Below, piece after piece: positions 18,863-26,471 of a DNA stretch of 64,000 bases; position 1 is the first letter of the stretch; each line of letters begins with the position of its first letter. Origin of the DNA: Microbacterium sp. GTDB lineage: Bacteria; Actinomycetota; Actinomycetes; Actinomycetales; Microbacteriaceae. The notes under the pieces are model-generated. The model made no database searches and was not told the origin of the DNA. It worked only from the letters and a program-made list of their open reading frames with translations. A program made the position numbers and the translations under genes. The stretch lies in contig NZ_JAPSHY010000002.1 of assembly GCF_031179285.1 (NCBI RefSeq), positions 124,001 to 188,000 of the forward strand, in the 5' to 3' direction.

Positions 18863-20157
18863 CGAGAGGCGCGCAGCTGCTCCGCGCGACCGTCGCCCTG
18901 GCGACCGTCGCGGCATCCGCCCTGCTTCTGGGCGTGGCGGCCACTCCGCCTCCGGTCGCCGACGACCCCGCAGACCCGGTGCGGGCTGCCGAGTACTGGC
19001 TCGACGGTGCGCGCATCCGCGAAGCGTGGCAGACGACGCGGGGCGAGGGAGTGACCATCGCCGTGATCGACACCGGGATCGGCAAGGTGCCGCAGACCTT
19101 CGGCGAGGCCGTCATCGGCGGCACGGATGTCTCCGGCAGCGGCACCCCCGACGGCCGTACGCCGCTCGGTGCCGTCGACGGGGATCACGGATCATGGGTC
19201 GCCTCGCTCGCGGCGGGTCGGGGAGCCCCGGACGGCACCGGGATGATCGGCGTGGCGCCCGAAGCGAACCTGCTGTCGATCTCGGTGGGCTTCGGCGCGG
19301 CCGCCGCGGTTCCGTTCACCGAGCAGGTGGCCAAGGCGATGAAGTGGGCCGTCGACAACGGCGCTGACGTCATCAACCTGTCGTTCACGACGAACACGCT
19401 CGACTGGGACAGGAGCTGGGACGACGCGTTCCTCTATGCCTTCGAGCGGGACGTGGTGGTCGTGGTGGCCGCCGGCAATCGGGGCAGCGGCACAAGCATC
19501 ATCGGTGCACCCGCGACGATCCCCGGAGTACTCACCGTCGGCGGTGTCGACCAGACCGGGACGGCGAGCGTCGAGGCCTCGACGCAGGGCATCACCATCG
19601 GCATATCCGCGCCGAGCGAAGGTCTGCTCGGCGTCTCGGCGGACGGCAAGATCGCCTCGTGGCGCGGCACCAGCGGCGCCGCTCCCATCGTCGCGGGCGT
19701 CGCCGCGCTGGTGCGATCGGCCCACCCCGACCTCGATGCCGCGAACGTCATCAATCGCATCATCAAGACCGCGATCCCCGTGGATGGGGCGACGAAGCCG
19801 CGTGATCCGCTCTACGGATTCGGGCTGCTGGACGCCGCCTCGGCCGTCACGGCGAACGTCCCCACCGTCGACGAGAACCCGATGGGCGACCTCGCCGAGT
19901 GGATCCGCCTTCATCGGCGCGCTGAAACCGTCCCGCAGCCGGTGCCCGAGATCACGCCGGTGAGCGTTCCCCCGCTGCCGGCCGCGGAAGGGCCGACCGA
20001 GCCCGGTTCTCCGCTGCTTCCCAGCGCCGAGTCACTGCGTTACGGTACCCTCCCGCTCATCGCGGTCACAGTCCCTGGTATCCTGGTGGGGCTTGGCGTC
20101 ACCGCAGCTGCCCGGCGCATCCGATCGGCGCGCGTCATTCGTACGCCAAAATCCTGA
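18859..20157 (+). CDS. Membrane-anchored subtilisin-like serine protease (S8, mycosin-like)
   Basis: A 432-residue secreted protease. A signal peptide covers about residues 1-30 (LLRATVALATVAASALLLGV). The subtilase domain has the full catalytic set: Asp71 (VIDTGIG), His110 (DGDHGSWVASLAAGR), oxyanion Asn207 (VVAAGNRGSG) and Ser272 (WRGTSGAAPIVAGVAALVRS). A proline-rich linker of about 50 residues leads to a C-terminal membrane helix (TLPLIAVTVPGILVGLGV) and a basic tail. This layout is the one of mycosins and related cell-surface proteases, but no type VII secretion gene is nearby. The ATG overlaps the DUF501 stop by 4 nt. Confidence 0.92.
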   Translation: MTRGAQLLRATVALATVAASALLLGVAATPPPVADDPADPVRAAEYWLDGARIREAWQTTRGEGVTIAVIDTGIGKVPQTFGEAVIGGTDVSGSGTPDGRTPLGAVDGDHGSWVASLAAGRGAPDGTGMIGVAPEANLLSISVGFGAAAAVPFTEQVAKAMKWAVDNGADVINLSFTTNTLDWDRSWDDAFLYAFERDVVVVVAAGNRGSGTSIIGAPATIPGVLTVGGVDQTGTASVEASTQGITIGISAPSEGLLGVSADGKIASWRGTSGAAPIVAGVAALVRSAHPDLDAANVINRIIKTAIPVDGATKPRDPLYGFGLLDAASAVTANVPTVDENPMGDLAEWIRLHRRAETVPQPVPEITPVSVPPLPAAEGPTEPGSPLLPSAESLRYGTLPLIAVTVPGILVGLGVTAAARRIRSARVIRTPKS

Positions 20158-20177
20158 CTCCGAGGAGTTGTCCCCCT

Positions 20178-21632
20178 GTGCCTCAGAACAGCACTGTGCC
20201 CAAGATTCTGATCGTCGGTGGAGGCTACGCGGGTTTCTACTCGGCGTGGAAGCTCGAGAAGCACCTGCGCAAGGGCGAAGCCGACGTGACCATGGTCGAC
20301 CCGCTGCCCTATATGACGTATCAGCCCTTCCTTCCCGAGGTCGCGGCAGGCTCCATCGAGGCGCGTCACTCGGTCGTGGCGCATCGGCGCCACCTCAAGC
20401 GGACGCATGTCGTGACGGCGAAGGTCACGAACATCGACCACGCGAACCGCGTGGCCACGATCACCCCGCCCGTGGGGGAGCCGTATGAGTTCGCGTACGA
20501 CCAGATCGTCGTGACCGCGGGTGCCGTCTCGCGCACCTTCCCGATCCCGGGCATCGCCGACAACGCCATCGGTCTGAAGACCATCGAGGAGGCCGTCGCG
20601 ATCCGCGATCGCCTGATGTCGAACTTCGACAAAGCGGCGTCGCTGCCGGCCGGCCCCGAGCGGGACCGGCTCCTCTCCGTCGTCGTCGTCGGCGGTGGCT
20701 TCGCCGGTATCGAGGTCTTCGCCGAGCTGCGCTCGCTCGCCTCGTCGCTGGTGTCGAAGTACCCGCAGCTGACCTTCGACGACACGCATTTCCACCTCAT
20801 CGAGGCGATGGGTCGCATCATGCCCGAGGTTTCGCTGAAGACCAGCGAGTGGGTGCTGAAGGACCTCGCGAAGCGGGGCGCGTACGTGCACCTCGACACG
20901 CAGGTCACCGGCGCCACCGACGGCAATGTCGAGCTCTCCACGGGTGAGGTCATCCCGACGGATCTGATCATCTGGACCGCCGGTGTCATGGCGAACCCGA
21001 CCGTCGTCCGCGGCGGAGATCTTCCCATCGAGGAGCGCGGTCGCATCCAGACACGCGCTGATCTGCGCGTCGGCACCGCCGAGGAGTTCGTCGAAGGCGC
21101 CTGGGCGGCCGGCGATGTCTCCGCCGTTCCCGACCTCTCCGGCGGCGGCGTCGGCGGATACTGCGTGCCCAACGCGCAGCACGCGGTGCGGCAGGCCAAG
21201 CTCCTCGCGAAGAACCTCGTCGCAGTTCTGCGCGGTGAACAGCCCCGGGAGTACTTCCACAAAAACCTCGGCGCCGTGGCGGGTCTCGGCCTCTACAACG
21301 GTGTGTTCCAGTCCGGCAAGATCGCGCTCAAGGGCTTCGTCGCCTGGGTGGCGCACCGCGGATATCACGGTCTCGCGATGCCGACGTGGGAGCGCAAGTG
21401 GCGTGTGCTCTGGGGCTGGTGGCACAACCTGTGGCTCGGTCGCGACCTCGTGAACCTCGAAGCGGTGCAGAACCCGCGCTACGTGTTCGAGGAGTTCGCC
21501 GCTCGTCCGCGTGCGGCGGCCGAGACGGCACCCGCGATCACGCCACCGGCCAAGCCACGCGACGCAGGCAAGCGGGCCGACGAGAACACGCCGGCTGCCG
21601 AGAAGAAGCCCGAGACGGCCGCCGCCAAGTAG
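20178..21632 (+). CDS. ndh: Type II NADH dehydrogenase (NDH-2)
   Basis: A 484-residue FAD-dependent, non-proton-pumping NADH:quinone oxidoreductase of the respiratory chain. The N-terminal FAD fold is ILIVGGGYAGFYSAWKLE and the NADH fold is SVVVVGGGFAGIEVFAEL (around residue 170). The second FAD-binding segment is EGAWAAGDVSAVPD, followed by the conserved YCVPNAQHAVRQAKLLAKNL. The C-terminal third contains the amphipathic membrane-attachment region (WWHNLWLGRDLVNLEAV). A 45-residue Ala/Lys/Pro-rich tail then extends beyond the usual end. The GTG start is 20 nt after the protease gene. A strong terminator follows. Confidence 0.95.
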   Translation: MPQNSTVPKILIVGGGYAGFYSAWKLEKHLRKGEADVTMVDPLPYMTYQPFLPEVAAGSIEARHSVVAHRRHLKRTHVVTAKVTNIDHANRVATITPPVGEPYEFAYDQIVVTAGAVSRTFPIPGIADNAIGLKTIEEAVAIRDRLMSNFDKAASLPAGPERDRLLSVVVVGGGFAGIEVFAELRSLASSLVSKYPQLTFDDTHFHLIEAMGRIMPEVSLKTSEWVLKDLAKRGAYVHLDTQVTGATDGNVELSTGEVIPTDLIIWTAGVMANPTVVRGGDLPIEERGRIQTRADLRVGTAEEFVEGAWAAGDVSAVPDLSGGGVGGYCVPNAQHAVRQAKLLAKNLVAVLRGEQPREYFHKNLGAVAGLGLYNGVFQSGKIALKGFVAWVAHRGYHGLAMPTWERKWRVLWGWWHNLWLGRDLVNLEAVQNPRYVFEEFAARPRAAAETAPAITPPAKPRDAGKRADENTPAAEKKPETAAAK

Positions 21633-21643
21633 TCGCACGCACA

Positions 21644-21682
21644 AGAACGCCCCGGTCCTCTGCGATGAGGCCGGGGCGTTCT
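21644..21682 (+). terminator. Terminator after ndh
   Basis: AGAACGCCCCGG pairs perfectly with CCGGGGCGTTCT. An inner CCT/AGG pair and a one-base bulge extend the stem. It sits 12 nt past the ndh stop and probably also protects against read-through from the convergent small gene. Confidence 0.85.
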
Positions 21683-21727
21683 GCGTTTCACGCCGCCCGG
21701 ATGCTGTGAGGCATCGATGAGCGAGCG

Positions 21728-22003
21728 TCACACGGCGGACGGCGCCGATCCGCGCAGATACCGCGACATCGCGGGGTGCGCGAGGAACGCCTCCAGGGTG
21801 CGCTTCGCGTCGGCGAGGGTGGCGAAGGTACCCCGCTCCCGGCCGAACGGATCGCGTGCGACATAGCCGTCAGCGTCGAGATCGACGGAGCCGCCGAAGA
21901 TTCCGCCGGCGTCCGCGACCCAGAGATCGGTGTCCGCCTCTGTCCAGACCGGCCGAACCGCCTCGGTGGGGGTGAGCGTCTGAGTAGGGCTGATGAGTGT
22001 CAT
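21728..22003 (-). CDS. Small hypothetical protein (91 aa)
   Basis: A 91-residue soluble protein that I do not recognise. The sequence has an acidic, aromatic middle (EADTDLWVADAGGIFGGSVD) and a C-terminal helix with a basic patch (TLADAKRTLEAFLAHPAMSR). The ATG at 22003 is supported by the Shine-Dalgarno AAAGGAAAG just upstream. Codon use is like that of its neighbours, with GC-ending codons, which argues for a real gene. It lies alone between the ndh terminator and the tRNA gene. The 125 bp between its start and the tRNA hold no further gene. Confidence 0.6.
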   Translation of the reverse strand: MTLISPTQTLTPTEAVRPVWTEADTDLWVADAGGIFGGSVDLDADGYVARDPFGRERGTFATLADAKRTLEAFLAHPAMSRYLRGSAPSAV

Positions 22004-22128
22004 AGTCTTTCCTTTCCGCTCCCGGCATTGCTGCCTGATCAACACTCTGACAGCGACTGAGTAACCGGTTCAAATCCGCGGAGGGGGTCTTGCGCGCGCC
22101 GCTCCCGATCTGCTATTAGACGTGAGGG

Positions 22129-22201
22129 TGCCCCCGCTGGGACTCGAACCCAGACTGAAGCGATTTTAAGTCGCCTGCCTCTGCCATTGGGCTACGGGGG
22201 C
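22129..22201 (-). tRNA. tRNA-Leu (anticodon UAA) with a short variable loop
   Basis: Read on the minus strand, the gene folds into a 73-nt cloverleaf. The acceptor stem is GCCCCCG/CGGGGGC with discriminator A. The D-arm has three solid pairs and GGCAGAGGC, and the anticodon stem is GGCGA/TCGCT. The anticodon loop is CTTAAAA with anticodon TAA, and the T-arm is CTGGG-TTCGAGT-CCCAG. The anticodon reads UUA leucine codons and the A73 discriminator fits leucine. The variable region, however, has only 5 nt (TCAGT), whereas bacterial leucine tRNAs normally carry a long variable arm. CCA is not encoded. The structure is certain; the amino acid identity is inferred from the anticodon. Confidence 0.85.
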
Positions 22202-22271
22202 ATCTGCTCGTCAGCCTAGCGGCGGCGTCGCGGCGGCGTGGTGCGAGCCGACCTCCACCCGGGCCAGGTCG

Positions 22272-22277
22272 TAGGGT
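22272..22277 (+). promoter_or_regulatory. -10 element (TAGGGT) of a leaderless promoter
   Basis: TAGGGT lies 6 nt before the GTG at 22284, which begins the two-gene aldolase-oxidase operon. Confidence 0.5.
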
Positions 22278-22283
22278 GGGGGA

Positions 22284-23552
22284 GTGCTCGACCTCACCGC
22301 TGAACTGGGCTCATCGAAAGCCACGAGCAGGTCTGCCCGCGTGGACAGCTCGATCGCTCCTGCCTGGCAGGACCCGGCGAGGTACTGGCCGCGGCTCACC
22401 GAGGCCACGGCTCATCTGACGGCTCCCGTCGCCGTGATCGATCGTGAGGCGCTGCGATACAACGCGATGGACCTGCTGGTGCGCTCCGGCGGGCTCCCGA
22501 TACGCGTCGCCTCCAAGTCGGTGCGCGTGCGTGCGGTCCTGGATGCCGTGCTCAAACTGCCCGGGTTCCGAGGAATCCTCGCATTCACGCTCGCAGAAGC
22601 GCTCTGGCTCGCCGAGACGCACGACGACATCGTCCTCGGCTATCCGACCGCGGACCGGGCGGGGATCGCGCGGCTGCTCGATTCCGAGACAGCAGCACGG
22701 CGCATCACACTGATGATCGATGACGTCAGCCAGCTCGACCTGGTGGACAGTGTGGCGGCCGCTCATCGGCGGCACGAGGTCAGGGTCGCGATCGATGTCG
22801 ACGCGTCATGGCGTTCGGCGGCACTCGGCCATGTCGGCGTTCGTCGATCGGCGCTGTACTCCGCCGGCGAGGTCGCCGGATTCGCGCGCGAGATCGTCCG
22901 GCGGCCCGGATTCCGGCTCGTCGGTCTGCAGCTGTACGAGGCGCAGCTCGCCGGCCAGCCGGACGATGCCGGCAGAGACGCGGCGCTGATCCGGCTGGTG
23001 CAGTCGCGTTCGAGGAATGAGCTGAGAGAGCGGCGAGCGGCGATCGCCGCAGCGCTCACGGACATCACCCCGCTGGAGTTCCTCAACGGCGGAGGGACCG
23101 GGTCGCTGGAGTTCACCGGAAGCGATGAGTCGCTCACCGAGGCGACGGCCGGCAGCGGCCTGCTGGGCGGGCACCTGTTCGACGGCTACCGCTCTTTTCA
23201 GCCGGCGCCGGCCTCGGCTTTCGCGTTCGATGTGGTTCGTCGCCCGGCCCGCGACATCGTCACGGTGCTCGGAGGGGGATGGATCGCCTCAGGTCCCGCT
23301 GCGGCCTCGCGTCAACCGCTTCCGGTGTGGCCGCAGGGCCTGGGCACGCTGCCGCGCGAGGCCGCCGGCGAAGTGCAGACTCCGCTGCGCGGGCGGGCGG
23401 CCGAGCACCTCGCTGTCGGTGATCGCGTCTGGTTCCGGCATGCCAAGAGCGGGGAACCGGCGGAACGGATCGATGCCTACCACCTCGTCTCGGGCGGTGA
23501 CGTCGTCGACGAACTGCCGACGTACCGTGGCGAAGGGAAGGCCTTCCTATGA
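22284..23552 (+). CDS. PLP-dependent amino acid aldolase/deaminase-like protein (alanine-racemase fold)
   Basis: A 422-residue fold-type III PLP enzyme, related to D-threonine aldolase and D-serine dehydratase. The N-terminal barrel carries the PLP lysine at Lys78 (GLPIRVASKSVRVRAVLDA). Other recognisable strands are RVAIDVDASW and LEFLNGGGTGSLEFT, the latter a phosphate-binding glycine-rich loop. The C-terminal beta domain ends in DELPTYRGEGKAFL. Relatives annotated as amino acid deaminase/aldolase occur next to the same oxidase in other actinobacteria. The ATGA overlap with the following gene indicates one operon, but the joint pathway is not known to me. Confidence 0.85.
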   Translation: MLDLTAELGSSKATSRSARVDSSIAPAWQDPARYWPRLTEATAHLTAPVAVIDREALRYNAMDLLVRSGGLPIRVASKSVRVRAVLDAVLKLPGFRGILAFTLAEALWLAETHDDIVLGYPTADRAGIARLLDSETAARRITLMIDDVSQLDLVDSVAAAHRRHEVRVAIDVDASWRSAALGHVGVRRSALYSAGEVAGFAREIVRRPGFRLVGLQLYEAQLAGQPDDAGRDAALIRLVQSRSRNELRERRAAIAAALTDITPLEFLNGGGTGSLEFTGSDESLTEATAGSGLLGGHLFDGYRSFQPAPASAFAFDVVRRPARDIVTVLGGGWIASGPAAASRQPLPVWPQGLGTLPREAAGEVQTPLRGRAAEHLAVGDRVWFRHAKSGEPAERIDAYHLVSGGDVVDELPTYRGEGKAFL

Positions 23553-24862
23553 CGCGGATCGGCGGAACCTGGCAGAACTGGGCGCGGACGGCCGAGGTCA
23601 GACCCATCCGCGTCGAACGTCCTCGCACGCCGGAGGGGGTGCAGCGGGCCGTGCAGGCGGCAGCGGCCCAGGGGCTGAGCGTGAAGGCCGTCGGCTCCGG
23701 ACACAGCTTCACCGGGATCGCCGTCGCTCCCGGTGTGCTCCTCGAACTCGACGACCTGCAGGGCGTCGTGAAGGCCGATTCGGACACTGGACGGGTCACC
23801 TTCCTCGCCGGCACCCGACTTCACCGCATCCCCCGACTTCTCGCCCGCCATGGTCTCGCCATGGAGAACCTGGGCGACATCGACCGGCAGTCGATCTCCG
23901 GCGCCGTCTCGACGGGCACGCATGGGACGGGATCACGGTTCGGCGGGCTCGCGACACAGGTCGTCGGCGTCACCCTCATCACCGCCGCGGGGGAGTTCCT
24001 GCGCGTCGACGAGCAGGAGAACGCCGAACTGCTGCCCGCGGTGGCCCTCGGCCTCGGTGCATTGGGCGTCATCGTCGATGTGACGCTTCAGTGCGTTCCC
24101 TCGTTCGTCATGCACGCCGTCGACGAGCCGGCGCCGCTGGAGGACGTTCTGGCGAGCCTCGACGACCGCGTGGCGGCATCCGATCATTTCGAGTTCTACT
24201 GGTTCCCCCACACCGACGTCGCGTTGACGAAGCGTCAGAGCCGGCTGCCGGAATCCGCGGTTCGGCATCCCTTGCCCGTCGTCGGCCGATGGGTCGATGA
24301 GACGCTGCTCGCCAACGGGGTCTACCGCATCGCCTGCGCAGCCGGTCGCGTGGCACCCGCGATCACCGCGCCGTTCAACCGGCTGGCGGTGAGGCTCACC
24401 GGCGACCGCGAGTACACCGATCTTTCGCATCGTGTGCTGACGCAGAGTCGCACCGTGCGTTTTCGCGAGATGGAGTACGCCCTGCCTGCCGAGAACGTCG
24501 TCGTCGCGTTCCGCGAGGTGAAGGCGTCGATCGCCCGGCGCGGCTGGCGCATCGAGTTCCCTGTCGAGGTGCGTTTCGTCGCGCAGGATGACCTGTGGCT
24601 TTCCACCGCACACGGACGCCCGACCGGGTACATCGCCGTGCATCGATACTGGCGCGCAGACCCGACGGAGTACTTCGAAGCCGTCGAGCGCATCATGCTC
24701 GAGCACGGTGGCCGGCCGCACTGGGGGAAACTCCATACCCTCACAGCCCAGCAGTTGCGCGAACGCTATCCCCGTTTCGACGACTTCGTCGCACTCCGGG
24801 ACCGCCTCGACCCCGAACGACGGTTCAGCAACCGTTATCTCGAGCGCGTCCTCGGCGTCTGA
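23549..24862 (+). CDS. FAD-binding aldonolactone oxidase (L-gulono/D-arabinono-1,4-lactone oxidase family)
   Basis: A 437-residue flavoprotein of the vanillyl-alcohol oxidase superfamily. The FAD domain begins with VKAVGSGHSFTGIAV; His52 is at the place of the covalent flavin attachment site in animal and fungal aldonolactone oxidases. Further conserved parts are GRVTFLAGTRLHRI, ISGAVSTGTHGTG and the C-terminal PHWGKLH motif typical of the family. Such enzymes oxidise sugar lactones or alditols with oxygen. The substrate is not determinable. It is coupled by a 4-nt overlap to the PLP enzyme upstream. Length is normal. Confidence 0.88.
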   Translation: MTRIGGTWQNWARTAEVRPIRVERPRTPEGVQRAVQAAAAQGLSVKAVGSGHSFTGIAVAPGVLLELDDLQGVVKADSDTGRVTFLAGTRLHRIPRLLARHGLAMENLGDIDRQSISGAVSTGTHGTGSRFGGLATQVVGVTLITAAGEFLRVDEQENAELLPAVALGLGALGVIVDVTLQCVPSFVMHAVDEPAPLEDVLASLDDRVAASDHFEFYWFPHTDVALTKRQSRLPESAVRHPLPVVGRWVDETLLANGVYRIACAAGRVAPAITAPFNRLAVRLTGDREYTDLSHRVLTQSRTVRFREMEYALPAENVVVAFREVKASIARRGWRIEFPVEVRFVAQDDLWLSTAHGRPTGYIAVHRYWRADPTEYFEAVERIMLEHGGRPHWGKLHTLTAQQLRERYPRFDDFVALRDRLDPERRFSNRYLERVLGV

Positions 24863-24916
24863 GATCCACGTCGTCCGCGCCGCCCGCATTACCCAGTCGA
24901 CGCGCAGACTGCGCGA

Positions 24917-24922
24917 CTAGGA
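24917..24922 (+). promoter_or_regulatory. Candidate -10 element (TAGGAT) of the lemA-type gene
   Basis: TAGGAT fits the local -10 pattern and would give a leader of about 25-30 nt containing GAGGAAGGG as ribosome-binding site for the ATG at 24954. Confidence 0.4.
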
Positions 24923-24953
24923 TGAGAGAAATTCGAGGAAGGGTGGCCTCCGC

Positions 24954-25520
24954 ATGGAGTGGCTCGTACCGGTACTGATCGTGGTCGGAGTGATTCTGCT
25001 CGTCGGAATCTATCTCTGGGCGACGTACAACTCGCTGGTGCAGCTGAAGGTCCGTGTCGATGAGGCCTGGAGCGGCATCACCGTTCAGCTCAAGCGCAGA
25101 GCCGATCTCATCCCGAACCTCATAGAGACGGTCAAGGGATACGCGTCGCACGAGAAGGCCGTGTTCGAGAGCGTCACACGCGCGCGCGCGGAAACCCTGG
25201 CAGCCGACGGACCGGGAGCCGCGGGAGTCGCCGAGGGGCACCTGCAGCAGGCGTTGCGCAGCCTGTTCGCGGTGGCGGAGGCCTACCCCCAGCTGCAGGC
25301 GAGCCAGAACTTCCTCCAGGTGCAGCAGGCGCTGGTCGACACCGAGGACAAGGTCCAGGCCGCCCGCCGGTTCTACAACGGCGGCGTTCGCGAGCTGAAC
25401 ACCAAGATCAAGGTCTTCCCGAACAATCTCTTCGCACGTGGTCTCGGGTTCACCGAGCGGGAGTTCTTCGAGGTCGCCGACGCCGGCGCCATCTCCGAGC
25501 CGCCCCGCGTGCAGTTCTGA
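24954..25520 (+). CDS. LemA family protein
   Basis: A 188-residue LemA protein: one N-terminal membrane helix (about residues 5-24, VPVLIVVGVILLVGIYLW) followed by a long helical domain exposed to one side of the membrane. Family hallmarks are YNSLVQLKVRVDEAWSGITV, RRADLIPNLIETVKGYASHE, the pair YPQLQASQNFLQVQ, and ARRFYNGGVRELNTKIKVFP near the C terminus. LemA proteins often accompany a TPM-domain or membrane protease partner, but none lies next to this gene. Its function is not well defined. It is convergent with the next gene across a shared hairpin. Confidence 0.93.
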   Translation: MEWLVPVLIVVGVILLVGIYLWATYNSLVQLKVRVDEAWSGITVQLKRRADLIPNLIETVKGYASHEKAVFESVTRARAETLAADGPGAAGVAEGHLQQALRSLFAVAEAYPQLQASQNFLQVQQALVDTEDKVQAARRFYNGGVRELNTKIKVFPNNLFARGLGFTEREFFEVADAGAISEPPRVQF

Positions 25521-25543
25521 CCCGACCCGTTCCGGTCGCTCGC

Positions 25544-25565
25544 TGACGCATCGGTGGATGCGTCA
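25544..25565. terminator. Shared hairpin between convergent genes
   Basis: TGACGCATC (25544-25552) pairs with GATGCGTCA (25557-25565) around GGTG. It follows the LemA stop by 23 nt and overlaps the stop codon of the minus-strand gene, so it can act in both directions. Confidence 0.55.
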
Positions 25566-26471
25566 CCAGACGGACAGCTGCAGCCCGTCGGCGGTGAACG
25601 CCAGATCCCCCCGCACCGACCAGGTGTCGGTCCGGTAGGTGAACGATTCCTCGCTTCCGTCGCGAGCGGTGCCGCTGACGGTCGCGACGAGGATGCCGCC
25701 ATCGGCATGGAAACCCGCGCCTTCCAGCGCGAGCGCGGGCAGCTGCTCGATACGGAATCGGATTCCGGTGATCGAGGCGAGATCCGCACCCCAGGGGATC
25801 CGGATCCCACAACCGTCCGGTGCGCTCTCACCCGTGACCGGGGCGGTGCAGGCCTCGAGGTGTCGGTCGAGCTCGGCCTGTGCTGCGGCGGTCGCCTCCT
25901 CGCGCACGTGGGCTTCGACCGCCGCCTGCGTCGCCTCCCCGGGAAGCACGACGATCGTCGCCTCTCCCGCGAGAAGCTCTGTCGGCGCCGCCGCGACGGC
26001 GTAAGTCGCGGGAAGCAGGGCGATCTCCTCGCCTGACCCGACGACCGCTTCACCGATGGTGATGAACGAGCCGATGGTCGTTGTGGCGGTCACCGACCCG
26101 AGCGTCGAATCATCGACGACCCATCGACCGTCCGCCTGCGAAAGCAGGATCGAGGCGGTGTGCGCGTCGCCGGCGAGCTGGAACGACACGGTCGCGGTGG
26201 CGCGATCGCCGTCCTCGTCGATGCGTTGGACCTCTGCCTGCTCAATGAGGCCCGAGGCGCCGGCGAAGGCGTCGAGGGTGCTCTGCGGTGCCGCGATCCC
26301 GGTCGCCTCCACCGCCCCGATCTCGCCCGATTCCAGAGCGCGAAGAAATGAGGTGGCGCTCTGTTCCGGTGTGGACGGTCTGCTTGCGGCGAGCCATGTC
26401 CACACGCCCGCGGCGAGGAGCAGGACGAGTGCGACCGCACCACCGAGGATCCAGGCGCGCCGTACCGTCAT
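25563..26471 (-). CDS. Hypothetical membrane-anchored extracytoplasmic protein
   Basis: A 302-residue protein with one N-terminal membrane helix or signal anchor (ILGGAVALVLLLAAGVWTWL). An acidic extracytoplasmic region follows. The first part (STPEQSATSFLRALESGEIG, and VSFQLAGDAHTASILLSQAD before GRWVVDDSTLGSV) resembles the NTF2-like/DUF4878 modules that often precede lipoprotein-like domains. Two cysteines in the C-terminal half (LEACTAPV, DGCGIRIPWG) could form a disulfide. No enzyme signature is seen. Its start overlaps the stop of the YcaQ-like gene by 4 nt, so the two are translationally coupled on the minus strand. The function is unknown. Confidence 0.75.
   Translation of the reverse strand: MTVRRAWILGGAVALVLLLAAGVWTWLAASRPSTPEQSATSFLRALESGEIGAVEATGIAAPQSTLDAFAGASGLIEQAEVQRIDEDGDRATATVSFQLAGDAHTASILLSQADGRWVVDDSTLGSVTATTTIGSFITIGEAVVGSGEEIALLPATYAVAAAPTELLAGEATIVVLPGEATQAAVEAHVREEATAAAQAELDRHLEACTAPVTGESAPDGCGIRIPWGADLASITGIRFRIEQLPALALEGAGFHADGGILVATVSGTARDGSEESFTYRTDTWSVRGDLAFTADGLQLSVW

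Noticed and set aside
18859..20157. A type VII secretion locus around the mycosin-like protease
   Set aside because: No EccB, EccC, EccD, EccE, PE/PPE or WXG100 genes occur within the window.
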